IMG/VR virus record: IMGVR_UViG_3300029448_000033
Coordinates: 8,257 to 51,037 of that record
DNA length: 42,781 nt
Reading direction: 5' to 3' (one strand)
From: a virus
Made by a program: the position numbers and the translations under genes. The stretch's first letter is position 1. Each line of letters starts with the position of its first letter. Below, in pieces: positions 23,940 through 31,185 of this stretch. Below the pieces are notes generated by a model. The model was not told the DNA's origin and made no database searches. It saw nothing but the letters and a program-made list of their open reading frames with translations.

Positions 23940-24239
23940 GTGGAACTTCCTAAAACAGTATCTATTGCAGGTAAACGAATAAAAATAGATGTCGTTACTT
24001 TAAGTGGAGATGATCCCGACTATGGGATGTACTTTCACGATAAAAAATTAATTCAAATCAACAAAGGTTTGAAAGATAAAGTCATGTTAGAAACTCTAAG
24101 ACATGAAATGATGGAGGCTAGTTTATTAATAAGTGGGGTGGGTTGGTTAGAGTCTTACGATCAAGAAGCTGTTGTTAGGTGTATGGAAGAAATATTTTTT
24201 CCTGCATGGGAGACTTTTCTTAAAAGACTAAATCCCTAA
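23940..24239 (+). CDS. Small metallopeptidase-like protein (HExxE)
   Basis: 99 residues from the GTG at 23940, preferred over an upstream ATG at 23904 that would overlap the endolysin by 35 bases. GAAAGGTGG just upstream is one of the few Shine-Dalgarno-like tracts in the window. The core LETLRHEMMEASLLISGVGW followed by QEAVVRCMEEIFFPAW matches the small phage metallopeptidase-like family (HExxH in many relatives, from memory). Here it reads HEMME: the second zinc His is replaced by Glu59, so catalysis is uncertain. Confidence 0.5.
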   Translation: MELPKTVSIAGKRIKIDVVTLSGDDPDYGMYFHDKKLIQINKGLKDKVMLETLRHEMMEASLLISGVGWLESYDQEAVVRCMEEIFFPAWETFLKRLNP

Positions 24240-24261
24240 TTAATTTAGATACAATTTAAAT

Positions 24262-24813
24262 ATGGGCTACACTTTTTCAAAACCCCAGTTCAAGCAAAAC
24301 AAAAATTTAATAGTATTTTCTCCTTCAGGTGAAGATATAGCTTTAGCACATAAACGAGCTAAAAAGATGGGGACCTTAAGAGGATCTTTTACCAGAGGTA
24401 TGGGGAACATGATAGGTTGTTTAGGAGAGATTTCCGTAGAAAAGTTTTTACCCCACTGTAAGTATATGGGAGACATTCATTACTCACATGACTTTGTATA
24501 CAAAAACAAAAGAGTAGAAGTTAAGTCTAAGTCTTGTGCCTCAATTCCTTTACCCCATTATATGGCTTCTTTAAATTTAAAAAAAGACACCCACCCAGAC
24601 AATGACATGTACATTTTTACTAGAGTTAGAAAAGATCTTATGTGTGTATGGCTAGTTGGTTGGTATCCTACAACTAAGCTTATAAAGAAAACAAAGTTTA
24701 GAGACAAAGGTTACGTTTTTAAAGATGGCTTTACAACTAAAAGTGCGGGCCATCATATACCTATAAAAAAACTACGCCCTGCTATAAACTTACTCAGGGG
24801 TGTTTATAAATAA
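24262..24813 (+). CDS. PD-(D/E)xK nuclease-like protein
   Basis: 183 residues. Conserved order typical of the restriction-endonuclease fold: NMIGCLGEISVEKFL (Glu56 on the first helix), SHDFVY (Asp77) and KRVEVKSKS (Glu86-x-Lys88), then a Ser/Thr-Cys and a PHYMASLNL core strand. This D...ExK site is metal-dependent in nucleases that cut DNA or resolve branches. The gene ends the rightward late operon and its last 24 bases overlap the 3' end of the convergent minus-strand gene. A TACAAT at 24250-24255 lies 6 bases before the ATG. Confidence 0.6.
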   Translation: MGYTFSKPQFKQNKNLIVFSPSGEDIALAHKRAKKMGTLRGSFTRGMGNMIGCLGEISVEKFLPHCKYMGDIHYSHDFVYKNKRVEVKSKSCASIPLPHYMASLNLKKDTHPDNDMYIFTRVRKDLMCVWLVGWYPTTKLIKKTKFRDKGYVFKDGFTTKSAGHHIPIKKLRPAINLLRGVYK

Positions 24814-25056
24814 AGGAGTTTGTTCTCCCACATAAGCTGACTCAACATTAAAAGAATAGTATTCAAAAGCTTCATCAGGTTTCATTCCTTGTTTTATAAA
24901 TACTTTTACACAGTCTTCTATACTGTAAACCGCTATAGGGTAACCTTCTTCGTGATTTGCTACGCCTATGAAAGCTTCATCTAGCCCGTCAGCTAACATA
25001 AAAGTACTGTCAGGATAGTGTTCTTCTATAAATTCTTCTACTTCTTCTCTAGTCAT
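24790..25056 (-). CDS. Small acidic conserved phage protein, paralogue of gene at 33244
   Basis: 88 residues, last gene of the minus-strand operon. DGLDEAFIGVANHEEGYPIA then VYSIEDCVKVFIK, DEAFEYYSFNVESAYVGEQT and PLFIN form a pattern (AFxGIA, YS, xxAxxYxxFDI, ExxPxF) shared with the protein at 33244 and, from memory, with many marine phage proteins of unknown role. The start is one base after the stop of the primase-helicase. Its 3' end overlaps the convergent nuclease gene. Confidence 0.75.
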   Translation of the reverse strand: MTREEVEEFIEEHYPDSTFMLADGLDEAFIGVANHEEGYPIAVYSIEDCVKVFIKQGMKPDEAFEYYSFNVESAYVGEQTPLFINTPE

Positions 25057-25057
25057 A

Positions 25058-27232
25058 CTATACGCTAACCGCTTGTTTAGTTTTTATTTTGTATGCCTTA
25101 TCTATATCATACTTTTCATCGAGGTCAATTTCCCATAACTTACCCCCACCCGAACCTACTGATTTTATAGGTCTTGCGGATTTACTATGTTTACTAGCTT
25201 CTTCCAATATAAGCATGCCCACTCGAACAAAGTTCATGTTCCCGCTCATACCTACGTTTTTACCGTTGTTGGCTTCGTGAAGTTGAACTTGAAATTCTGT
25301 AAGGGTTCCTCTCCAGAATAGGATACCTGTGTTCTCTCTTATCTTTTTCGCAAAAAATTCTACAAGTTCTGCTATAGAACTACGGCTAGAATTATCATAA
25401 GCGGCTGATGCTATAGTGGGATCTATGTAACTAGTCACACCAAATCTAGACAAACCCTCTATTTCTGCGGGGACCTTCCAATCCATAAGCCATTTAGCAA
25501 AGTAAGGCAGCTCATCTTCTATTGTTTGCTCCACTACAGAATTAGGGGGAAACTTACTAGTTGCTTTAGGACTTATTAAAAGAGCCATAAGCTTATCACG
25601 GTTGCTTGAATCTAAGGAGGGTATAACCGAAAGAGAATTAGCGTCCATGTTTAAACTAAATATCACTCTACCTGTCCACGGTATGGATACAGCATCTACG
25701 TACTTCGCATGGTACTCCATCCTAGGGTTAGCGACGGTTCTTTTTATAAGCTCAGTAGCTCTTCTTTGGTCTTGAAAGGACGCGGCAGAAGTTGTGTCAT
25801 CGATAACCCAAGCAGCAACCCTAGCTAAATCTTTGTTAAATTTACTTTGCCCACTTAAGTAATCAGACGCATCAGCAAAACCCCCAACCAAAGCACTTAT
25901 TACTCTGTTAGATAATAATGATTTACCTTTGTTTGTAGGCCCTACTAGAATTAAAGCCTGTCCTTGATCATCCTTCCGATTCACAACAGCTAAGTAAAAT
26001 CTTTTAAGCCACGCGTAGAAGTAATCAATAGTAGGTTTCTTCCCGTCTTCAAATAATTGACCTAGCCATTTATGGAGGAAAGGCCATTTAGATGGGTCCC
26101 CATCGTCAGCAGCTTCTATAGGTTCTATGTTAGCAGTGTTTAATATTCTATGCGAATTGTAGCTCACAACTCTATCGTTACTAAAAACAACAGGAGCTAT
26201 TTCATCTATTCTGTTATCATTAGATATAGTAACTATGGCCGCTTCTACTTCAGATAAAGCTTTACCTTTTTTCCTCTTAGTTGAATACCCTTCTTGGCGC
26301 AACTCTAGTATTAGTTGGTCTTTTGGTATTGACACTGCCGACCCATGCAAAAGCTTATAAAAAGTCTTACCATTAAACCAGTAATGATTTAGAAGATTCC
26401 CTAACTTTTTAGTTTCGTATTCTTCCACAAATTTACCCCCTAGTATATCCCTCCACGTTAACCAACCTTTATGACTCCTGTCACTAAAACAAACAATACC
26501 CTCTTCTGTTACAAGGCACCCTTCTCTATCGATAAAAGGATCTACCCAAAACAAAGGTCCCCTAGATCCTACTGCAAACTCTCCACCCCATCTGTTAGGG
26601 AATTTGGATTCAATCTCTTTTGCTACAACATCTATAGGAATAGAACAATCAGAAACTTGTGGGGGTGCATCTATAACCGCCTTAAGTAAAGCGGCTCTGT
26701 AAAAAGATTCTGGTAATGGGTCTCCTATTTTTTCCCACTCTTCTCCCATCTCAAATACTTGGCTAGCTTTTAAAGAAGAACTATCAAAACCTCCTACAAT
26801 ATTAGACATGTTTAGTTGTAGGGACATCCTATTCATAAAAGGATCAAACATCTCTTTTGAAATAGGGAGCTTAGATTCAAACTCCCAGACCAACCGTAAG
26901 TACCCTGAAAATGTTTTACTCCTCCACGTAGGCATGTGTCCTTTGCATTCGTGTTGTATCAAGGTGTCTATATTGTCCCAATCTACAGGAGCATCATAAT
27001 CGGCTACCATGCCCCAGATAGCATGTGGTGGGTTGTCTTTACTAATTCTAAGAGCAGGAGTATCTCCTTCTACTGTGGTATAAAAGACATGATCTGTAGA
27101 TGTTTCTCCACACCAATCACGGTAAGAGGCTTTAGAGTTAAAGGTAGGTTTTTTGTTAATAGTTACTTTTAGGGGGTCAGTGAACACACTGACGGTTTGT
27201 TCTCTTAGGTTTTTTATATATCTGTATTGCAT
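25058..27232 (-). CDS. Primase-helicase (AEP-like N-terminus, SF3/D5-type ATPase)
   Basis: 724 residues. Residues 71-82 AIWGMVADYDAP hold a D-x-D (Asp78, Asp80) as in archaeo-eukaryotic-type primases, followed by a YLRLVWEFE strand. The helicase part has Walker A GPTNKGKS (431-438), Walker B WVIDDT (475-480) and a GRVIFSLNMD motif C (521-530, sensor Asn) as in superfamily 3/D5 helicases; the Phe-Asn-Lys-Asp segment between A and B is typical. It should unwind DNA and prime synthesis for the adjacent polymerase, whose stop shares a base with this start. The helicase call is firm; the primase call rests on one motif plus length. Confidence 0.8.
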   Translation of the reverse strand: MQYRYIKNLREQTVSVFTDPLKVTINKKPTFNSKASYRDWCGETSTDHVFYTTVEGDTPALRISKDNPPHAIWGMVADYDAPVDWDNIDTLIQHECKGHMPTWRSKTFSGYLRLVWEFESKLPISKEMFDPFMNRMSLQLNMSNIVGGFDSSSLKASQVFEMGEEWEKIGDPLPESFYRAALLKAVIDAPPQVSDCSIPIDVVAKEIESKFPNRWGGEFAVGSRGPLFWVDPFIDREGCLVTEEGIVCFSDRSHKGWLTWRDILGGKFVEEYETKKLGNLLNHYWFNGKTFYKLLHGSAVSIPKDQLILELRQEGYSTKRKKGKALSEVEAAIVTISNDNRIDEIAPVVFSNDRVVSYNSHRILNTANIEPIEAADDGDPSKWPFLHKWLGQLFEDGKKPTIDYFYAWLKRFYLAVVNRKDDQGQALILVGPTNKGKSLLSNRVISALVGGFADASDYLSGQSKFNKDLARVAAWVIDDTTSAASFQDQRRATELIKRTVANPRMEYHAKYVDAVSIPWTGRVIFSLNMDANSLSVIPSLDSSNRDKLMALLISPKATSKFPPNSVVEQTIEDELPYFAKWLMDWKVPAEIEGLSRFGVTSYIDPTIASAAYDNSSRSSIAELVEFFAKKIRENTGILFWRGTLTEFQVQLHEANNGKNVGMSGNMNFVRVGMLILEEASKHSKSARPIKSVGSGGGKLWEIDLDEKYDIDKAYKIKTKQAVSV

Positions 27233-28989
27233 TACTTTTCGTATTTATTTACTATCTTGCCTTCTCCTTGGATAGGTAAGTTTGGTATCCAAGAAGGGGG
27301 TGCTGACATTATTTCAAGGGTGCTATTTAAAACTTCTTCTGCTTTTTCCTCGGCACACTCTATGACAACTTCATCGTGAACGTGGAAAATAACTTTATGT
27401 CCTGCTTTATCTAGCTCGATTAAAATATTAGCAAACACGTCTCTTGCTAGGGCTTGGCTCAGATTCTCTGCCATTAAACCGCCCCATAACTTCATAGGTA
27501 TTTTTTTAGGTCCTTTAAATATTCTAGCAAAATATTCTCTCCGCCCATTCTGAAGAGCTGCTTGTATGTATCCGTAGTTCATTTCTCTACCTGATGGTAG
27601 TGTGTATGTGAAAGGAGTTTGGTTGCTATAACATAGATGAATCTTCCGTGTTAATTTATTCCACAGACCTACAACTTTAGGCATCGTCCTCCTGTAAAGT
27701 TTAACTGCGTCCTCGGCTTCCCCTTCTGACATACCTGAAATGGATGCAAAACGTTTAAAGCCTACCCCGTAACCACAACCAAGAACCATTGTTTTTGTTT
27801 TATGCCTTATACTGGGAGCTTCTTCACTGAAGACACCCTCTCCTTGCCACATGTCAAATCTCCGAGCAAACACTTCATATATGTCGTCTGCCTCTTCTAT
27901 CTCTTCTAAAGCTCCCGTGTCGTTTGCTAGCCATGATAATGTTCGCACCTCTATCTGAGAAAGGTCAGCAACTACAAGGGCATTACCTTTCTTGGGCTTT
28001 ATGAGATGCCTTAAATTAACACCAAACATTTCCCCTCTTGGAAGGTTCTGTAAATTAAGATTTCCTCCTGATCCACTCCACCTTCCAGTGTGGGCTCCAA
28101 AATACATACAGCCCCCGTAAAATCTATCATCACTTAAAGTAGCGTAATCAAAACTATCCAATTTCTTTTTAAGTGCGTTTATCCTTCTGTAATCCCTAAC
28201 AGATCTAATCCATACGTGGTTTTCCCCATGCTCTTCAATCCAAGCATTCGCAACTTCGTCTGTAAGAGCAAGGCTTTCAGGAGGTTCAATTCCGTTCTTT
28301 CTGCATTCAGCATTAAAAGCTTTTCTAGATAACATGGGAAACTCGTTCTTCCACGGTATGGATTGTTCTGTCTCAAACAATTTTTCCGCAATAGTTTCTT
28401 TTTGTTTTTTAAGAAGCTTTATATCTATAGGCAAACCTCTTTGCACTATACGTCTATTTACATTACTTATTGTTCGTTCCACGTCAGGCCACTTACTTTC
28501 CAGTTCCTCCCATAATTGAAGACAAAGCTCTGAATCTTTAAGGGCGTACTCTTCGACTTCTTTCCTAAAGTCAGGTTCCATATTCTCCCATCGTCGGCCC
28601 ATCATAGAATCCCTAGTCTCTTTGGAAACCTCCATATCAAACAACTCAGCCGTTGAGTTTTTTAGTGATCTAGGTAGCCCGCAGTAAGCTACCATGTCTG
28701 CCGTACAAAACCAGTTATGTACTTCCACGGAGGACCACCATCCTTTATTCACCCCAAAGAAGTAAAGCGTCTCATCAAAAGAAGCGTTATGGGAGAGCAC
28801 AATACTATTTTCTAGTAACCCCCAATTAAATTCTTTTGGGTCCCCCACCCAACTAAAACCATCATCTCCAACCACACTAACCATGTAAGCGTCAAAATCA
28901 GGATGAGAAAAATATCCAAGAGGACCCAGTATACTTATACTACAGGTCTTATCGTAATAGGATTCAAAATCAACAGCGAAAGTTTTCAT
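27232..28989 (-). CDS. polA: DNA polymerase family A with 3'-5' exonuclease
   Basis: 585 residues. Exonuclease motifs: DFES (Asp7, Glu9), NASFDE (Asn68, Asp72) and YALKD (Tyr148, Asp152). Polymerase motifs: TGRWSGSGGNLNLQNLPR (302-318), motif A DLSQIEVR (Asp342), motif B RHKTKTMVLGCGYG (Arg395, Lys399, Tyr407) and motif C HVHDEV (536-541, Asp539). There is no 5'-3' exonuclease domain, as usual in phages. The residue equivalent to E. coli Phe762 is Leu403 (K-x3-L-x3-Y). It is the replicative polymerase of this phage; upstream lies a spacer with three stem-loops. Confidence 0.95.
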   Translation of the reverse strand: MKTFAVDFESYYDKTCSISILGPLGYFSHPDFDAYMVSVVGDDGFSWVGDPKEFNWGLLENSIVLSHNASFDETLYFFGVNKGWWSSVEVHNWFCTADMVAYCGLPRSLKNSTAELFDMEVSKETRDSMMGRRWENMEPDFRKEVEEYALKDSELCLQLWEELESKWPDVERTISNVNRRIVQRGLPIDIKLLKKQKETIAEKLFETEQSIPWKNEFPMLSRKAFNAECRKNGIEPPESLALTDEVANAWIEEHGENHVWIRSVRDYRRINALKKKLDSFDYATLSDDRFYGGCMYFGAHTGRWSGSGGNLNLQNLPRGEMFGVNLRHLIKPKKGNALVVADLSQIEVRTLSWLANDTGALEEIEEADDIYEVFARRFDMWQGEGVFSEEAPSIRHKTKTMVLGCGYGVGFKRFASISGMSEGEAEDAVKLYRRTMPKVVGLWNKLTRKIHLCYSNQTPFTYTLPSGREMNYGYIQAALQNGRREYFARIFKGPKKIPMKLWGGLMAENLSQALARDVFANILIELDKAGHKVIFHVHDEVVIECAEEKAEEVLNSTLEIMSAPPSWIPNLPIQGEGKIVNKYEK

Positions 28990-29005
28990 AGTCGTTAAGG
29001 TTTTA

Positions 29006-29078
29006 AGAGGGCGGGGAGTCCCCTACGAACCCCGCCCTCTCATTGCACCCCCATGCAATTAAGCTAGATGATCTAGCT
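29006..29078 (-). other. Cluster of three perfect stem-loops before the polymerase gene
   Basis: Within the 83-base spacer between a small gene and the polymerase gene: an 11-bp GC-rich stem AGAGGGCGGGG/CCCCGCCCTCT (29006-29016 and 29030-29040, 13-base loop); a 6-bp stem ATTGCA/TGCAAT (29042-29047, 29054-29059); and a 7-bp stem AGCTAGA/TCTAGCT (29062-29068, 29072-29078) that includes the stop codon of the upstream gene. No U-tract follows the strong stem in either direction, so it is not a standard terminator; an mRNA processing/stability signal, attenuator or replication-related structure is possible. Confidence 0.7.
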
Positions 29079-29366
29079 AACTGTTAGCTCTTCTACCTCT
29101 ACGTGTTCTGTAGAAGCAGAGTCGTGTGACTTATTTTTTTCAAACCCTAAGTCCATTTGTTGGGGCTCCTCACCAAACTCCTTAAGAGTTTTTACTAACT
29201 GCTCATGGATAACACCACATCTTTCTAGGCCCTGTAGAGCATTAGAGTACACACCTAGAAATGTAGTGTACTGTTCATTTACTATATTGATTTCCTTTTG
29301 CAGGTATTCAATTTGCTTTTCCTTATTATCATTAAGGACGTTAGGTATATCAAACATTTCGCTCAT
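29073..29366 (-). CDS. Small helical protein in the replication operon
   Basis: 97 residues from the ATG at 29366, which shares a base with the upstream stop (TAATG); an ATG 15 bases earlier is less likely. Coiled-coil core (NDNKEKQIEYLQKEINIVNE; LQGLERCGVIHEQLVKTLKE) and an acidic C-terminal tail (TEHVEVEELTVS). The acidic tail is reminiscent of ssDNA-binding-protein partners, but the family is not recognised. Translationally coupled to the putative ssDNA-binding protein upstream. Confidence 0.65.
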   Translation of the reverse strand: MSEMFDIPNVLNDNKEKQIEYLQKEINIVNEQYTTFLGVYSNALQGLERCGVIHEQLVKTLKEFGEEPQQMDLGFEKNKSHDSASTEHVEVEELTVS

Positions 29367-30019
29367 TATGCCGCCTCCCAAATGTTTTCACAGAACTGAA
29401 CTACAGCCTCCGAAGAAGGCGCTCCTGTAGCAATTAAAGTTGGCACGTACCAAGCATGTTTACCTTTTTTCATAAGCTCACTACTTAGTTTCCACTGTAC
29501 TCCCCACACAGGGACACTAGGGTTAAAAGTTTCTTGTGTGGCTAGTCTTTTGTAAGTGCACCTGTAGGCATCTTTATGAACGTGGAATTTACCTACGTTA
29601 ATTTTTAGCTCTCCTAAAGGATAAGGAAATCCTTCAGGACTATCTTCTCCTTCAGGCTGACTTACTAACACAGTTATATCCGCACACTCTATTATTGGGT
29701 ACTCGCTATCCTCTTCAAGAGCTTTCTTCTCTTCAAGTGTTTCCACAAAGCGAGGCATCTGGTCTTCTTCGTAAGGAATATCTTCCTTCCACATTTTCTT
29801 CGCTTTAACTACGGTTACATTAATGTGCTCCCCTTCCGATTTAACTAAAGGGTATGCTCTATTTATGTAAATAGATCCCGCAGGACCATCTTCTACTATT
29901 GATGATATCTTCTGGATAAGATTTATCTTTTGGATATCTATGTCCTCTGGACCTACTACAAGCCTCCGACTTGGGGCTACTGCTACTTCTGCTTTCTTTG
30001 AAGCAATTTTAGTACTCAT
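29366..30019 (-). CDS. Conserved replication-module protein, possible ssDNA-binding
   Basis: 217 residues. Segments RRLVVGPEDIDIQKINLIQK, KMWKEDIPYEEDQMPRFVET, ADITVLVSQPEGED, HKDAYRCTYKRLATQETFNP and KKGKHAWYVPTLIATG are recalled from a conserved protein found beside DNA polymerase in many marine phages. The body is beta-rich with aromatic and basic residues (YRCTYKR, WGVQWKL), compatible with an OB-type ssDNA-binding fold, but no experimentally known motif is present. The location between recombination nuclease and polymerase genes supports a DNA-handling role. The name is deliberately non-committal. Confidence 0.5.
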   Translation of the reverse strand: MSTKIASKKAEVAVAPSRRLVVGPEDIDIQKINLIQKISSIVEDGPAGSIYINRAYPLVKSEGEHINVTVVKAKKMWKEDIPYEEDQMPRFVETLEEKKALEEDSEYPIIECADITVLVSQPEGEDSPEGFPYPLGELKINVGKFHVHKDAYRCTYKRLATQETFNPSVPVWGVQWKLSSELMKKGKHAWYVPTLIATGAPSSEAVVQFCENIWEAA

Positions 30020-30025
30020 ATTTTT

Positions 30026-30053
30026 ATTATTTATTATTTATTATTTATTATTT
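30026..30053 (-). repeat. Four tandem copies of ATTATTT
   Basis: Exact heptamer ATTATTT repeated four times within a 47-base, almost purely A/T spacer just before the start codon of the possible ssDNA-binding gene. On the transcript strand it reads (AAATAAT)4 and replaces any Shine-Dalgarno. It could be an easily unwound element or an unstructured translation enhancer. Confidence 0.85.
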
Positions 30054-30066
30054 ACTGTTTCTTATT

Positions 30067-31185
30067 TTAAGAAAGGGTGAACCTTTCTTGTGAGATCTTT
30101 ACAATGTCTGCTTCTTCCAAAGCGTCAAGAAAATCATTTGCTTTTTGTCTCTTCTCTCCGTCTTGAGCTGTCTTCCCGACCATATCAGCTACCTTACGTA
30201 AAGGTATATTAGCCATGTTTAATACATCTTCTTCAGGCATATCGAAGTCAGCGGCTATCTCTATTAATTTTTTGTTATCTTTGCAAGATCGAGGAGATCC
30301 CATAGATTTTAACGAAAGAGAAGGGAACTCTTTACCTTCTTTAGCTACAGCCACAGCTTTCTTTTTTATTCGGTCTGCCCAATTAGAAACTATTTTAGCA
30401 ATATTCCATAACTGTTCTAACGTCTCAGGGTCTTCAGGGTTGTCTATATCTCCTTTTGGTATGGTGTCTTCGGATACTTTAGACGCAATATCTATTGCTA
30501 GACCCCCTAAAGAAGGGCAGACATCTTCATACTTACAGAATCTACAGTTAACAGTGGGTTTTAATTCATTTAGTTGAGGAGCCCCTGCCTCCCACTTAGG
30601 TCTAACTTCTTCAGCTTTTAGTATAATATCACTTAATTCTTTTTTAAGTTTACTTATGTCTGCTCTAGTAAAAGTGTCATGCAATACTTCTTCTCTAACA
30701 GGTATATAAAAAACAAACAGTATTTCTTCTACGTCAGGAAAAGCTTGGAACGCTCCTAATGTGTAAGCTTTTGCTTGCCAGTTTTCTTTTGGAGAATCTA
30801 TAGGGGACACTCCAGTTTTATAGTCAGCCATTACTGCTCTATTTCCAGCTACTAAAAATCTATCACACGTTCCCCACGTAGAAGTTTTACCAAGATCTAC
30901 GTGAACTTTAATTTCGTTCATCTCTTCGAAAGAAGTTTCTCCGAAGTAACTCCTGTTAAACTCAGCTTCCTCCAATACGATCTTATCGTAGATCTCTACT
31001 TCGTCTTCGTCGTGCAATGCAGAAGGATCTCTTATCTCTAATGCCTCATGTATTCGTGTGCCCTTTTCTGCGGCTGCACTTGTACCAGATCTTCCTTCGT
31101 AACCCGCACATCCGGCTACGTATTTAAGACTTGAGGGACTAAAAGGAGCGTGGTCTCTTTCTGCGTGATCGGGTATGTTAGGCAT
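30067..31185 (-). CDS. Cas4/RecB-like PD-(D/E)xK exonuclease with Fe-S cysteines
   Basis: 372 residues. RecB-nuclease motifs: KGTRIHEALE (His46), WGTCDRF (Asp108), MADYKTG (Asp121, Lys123) and QAKAYTLG (Gln137, Tyr141). In addition Cys26 near the N-terminus and C-x2-C-x5-C (Cys214, 217, 223) reproduce the four-cysteine arrangement that holds a 4Fe-4S cluster in Cas4 and AddB nucleases. Likely a ssDNA/dsDNA end-resecting exonuclease for recombination-dependent replication. It overlaps the upstream helicase gene by eight bases, so the two products are probably co-expressed partners. Confidence 0.8.
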   Translation of the reverse strand: MPNIPDHAERDHAPFSPSSLKYVAGCAGYEGRSGTSAAAEKGTRIHEALEIRDPSALHDEDEVEIYDKIVLEEAEFNRSYFGETSFEEMNEIKVHVDLGKTSTWGTCDRFLVAGNRAVMADYKTGVSPIDSPKENWQAKAYTLGAFQAFPDVEEILFVFYIPVREEVLHDTFTRADISKLKKELSDIILKAEEVRPKWEAGAPQLNELKPTVNCRFCKYEDVCPSLGGLAIDIASKVSEDTIPKGDIDNPEDPETLEQLWNIAKIVSNWADRIKKKAVAVAKEGKEFPSLSLKSMGSPRSCKDNKKLIEIAADFDMPEEDVLNMANIPLRKVADMVGKTAQDGEKRQKANDFLDALEEADIVKISQERFTLS

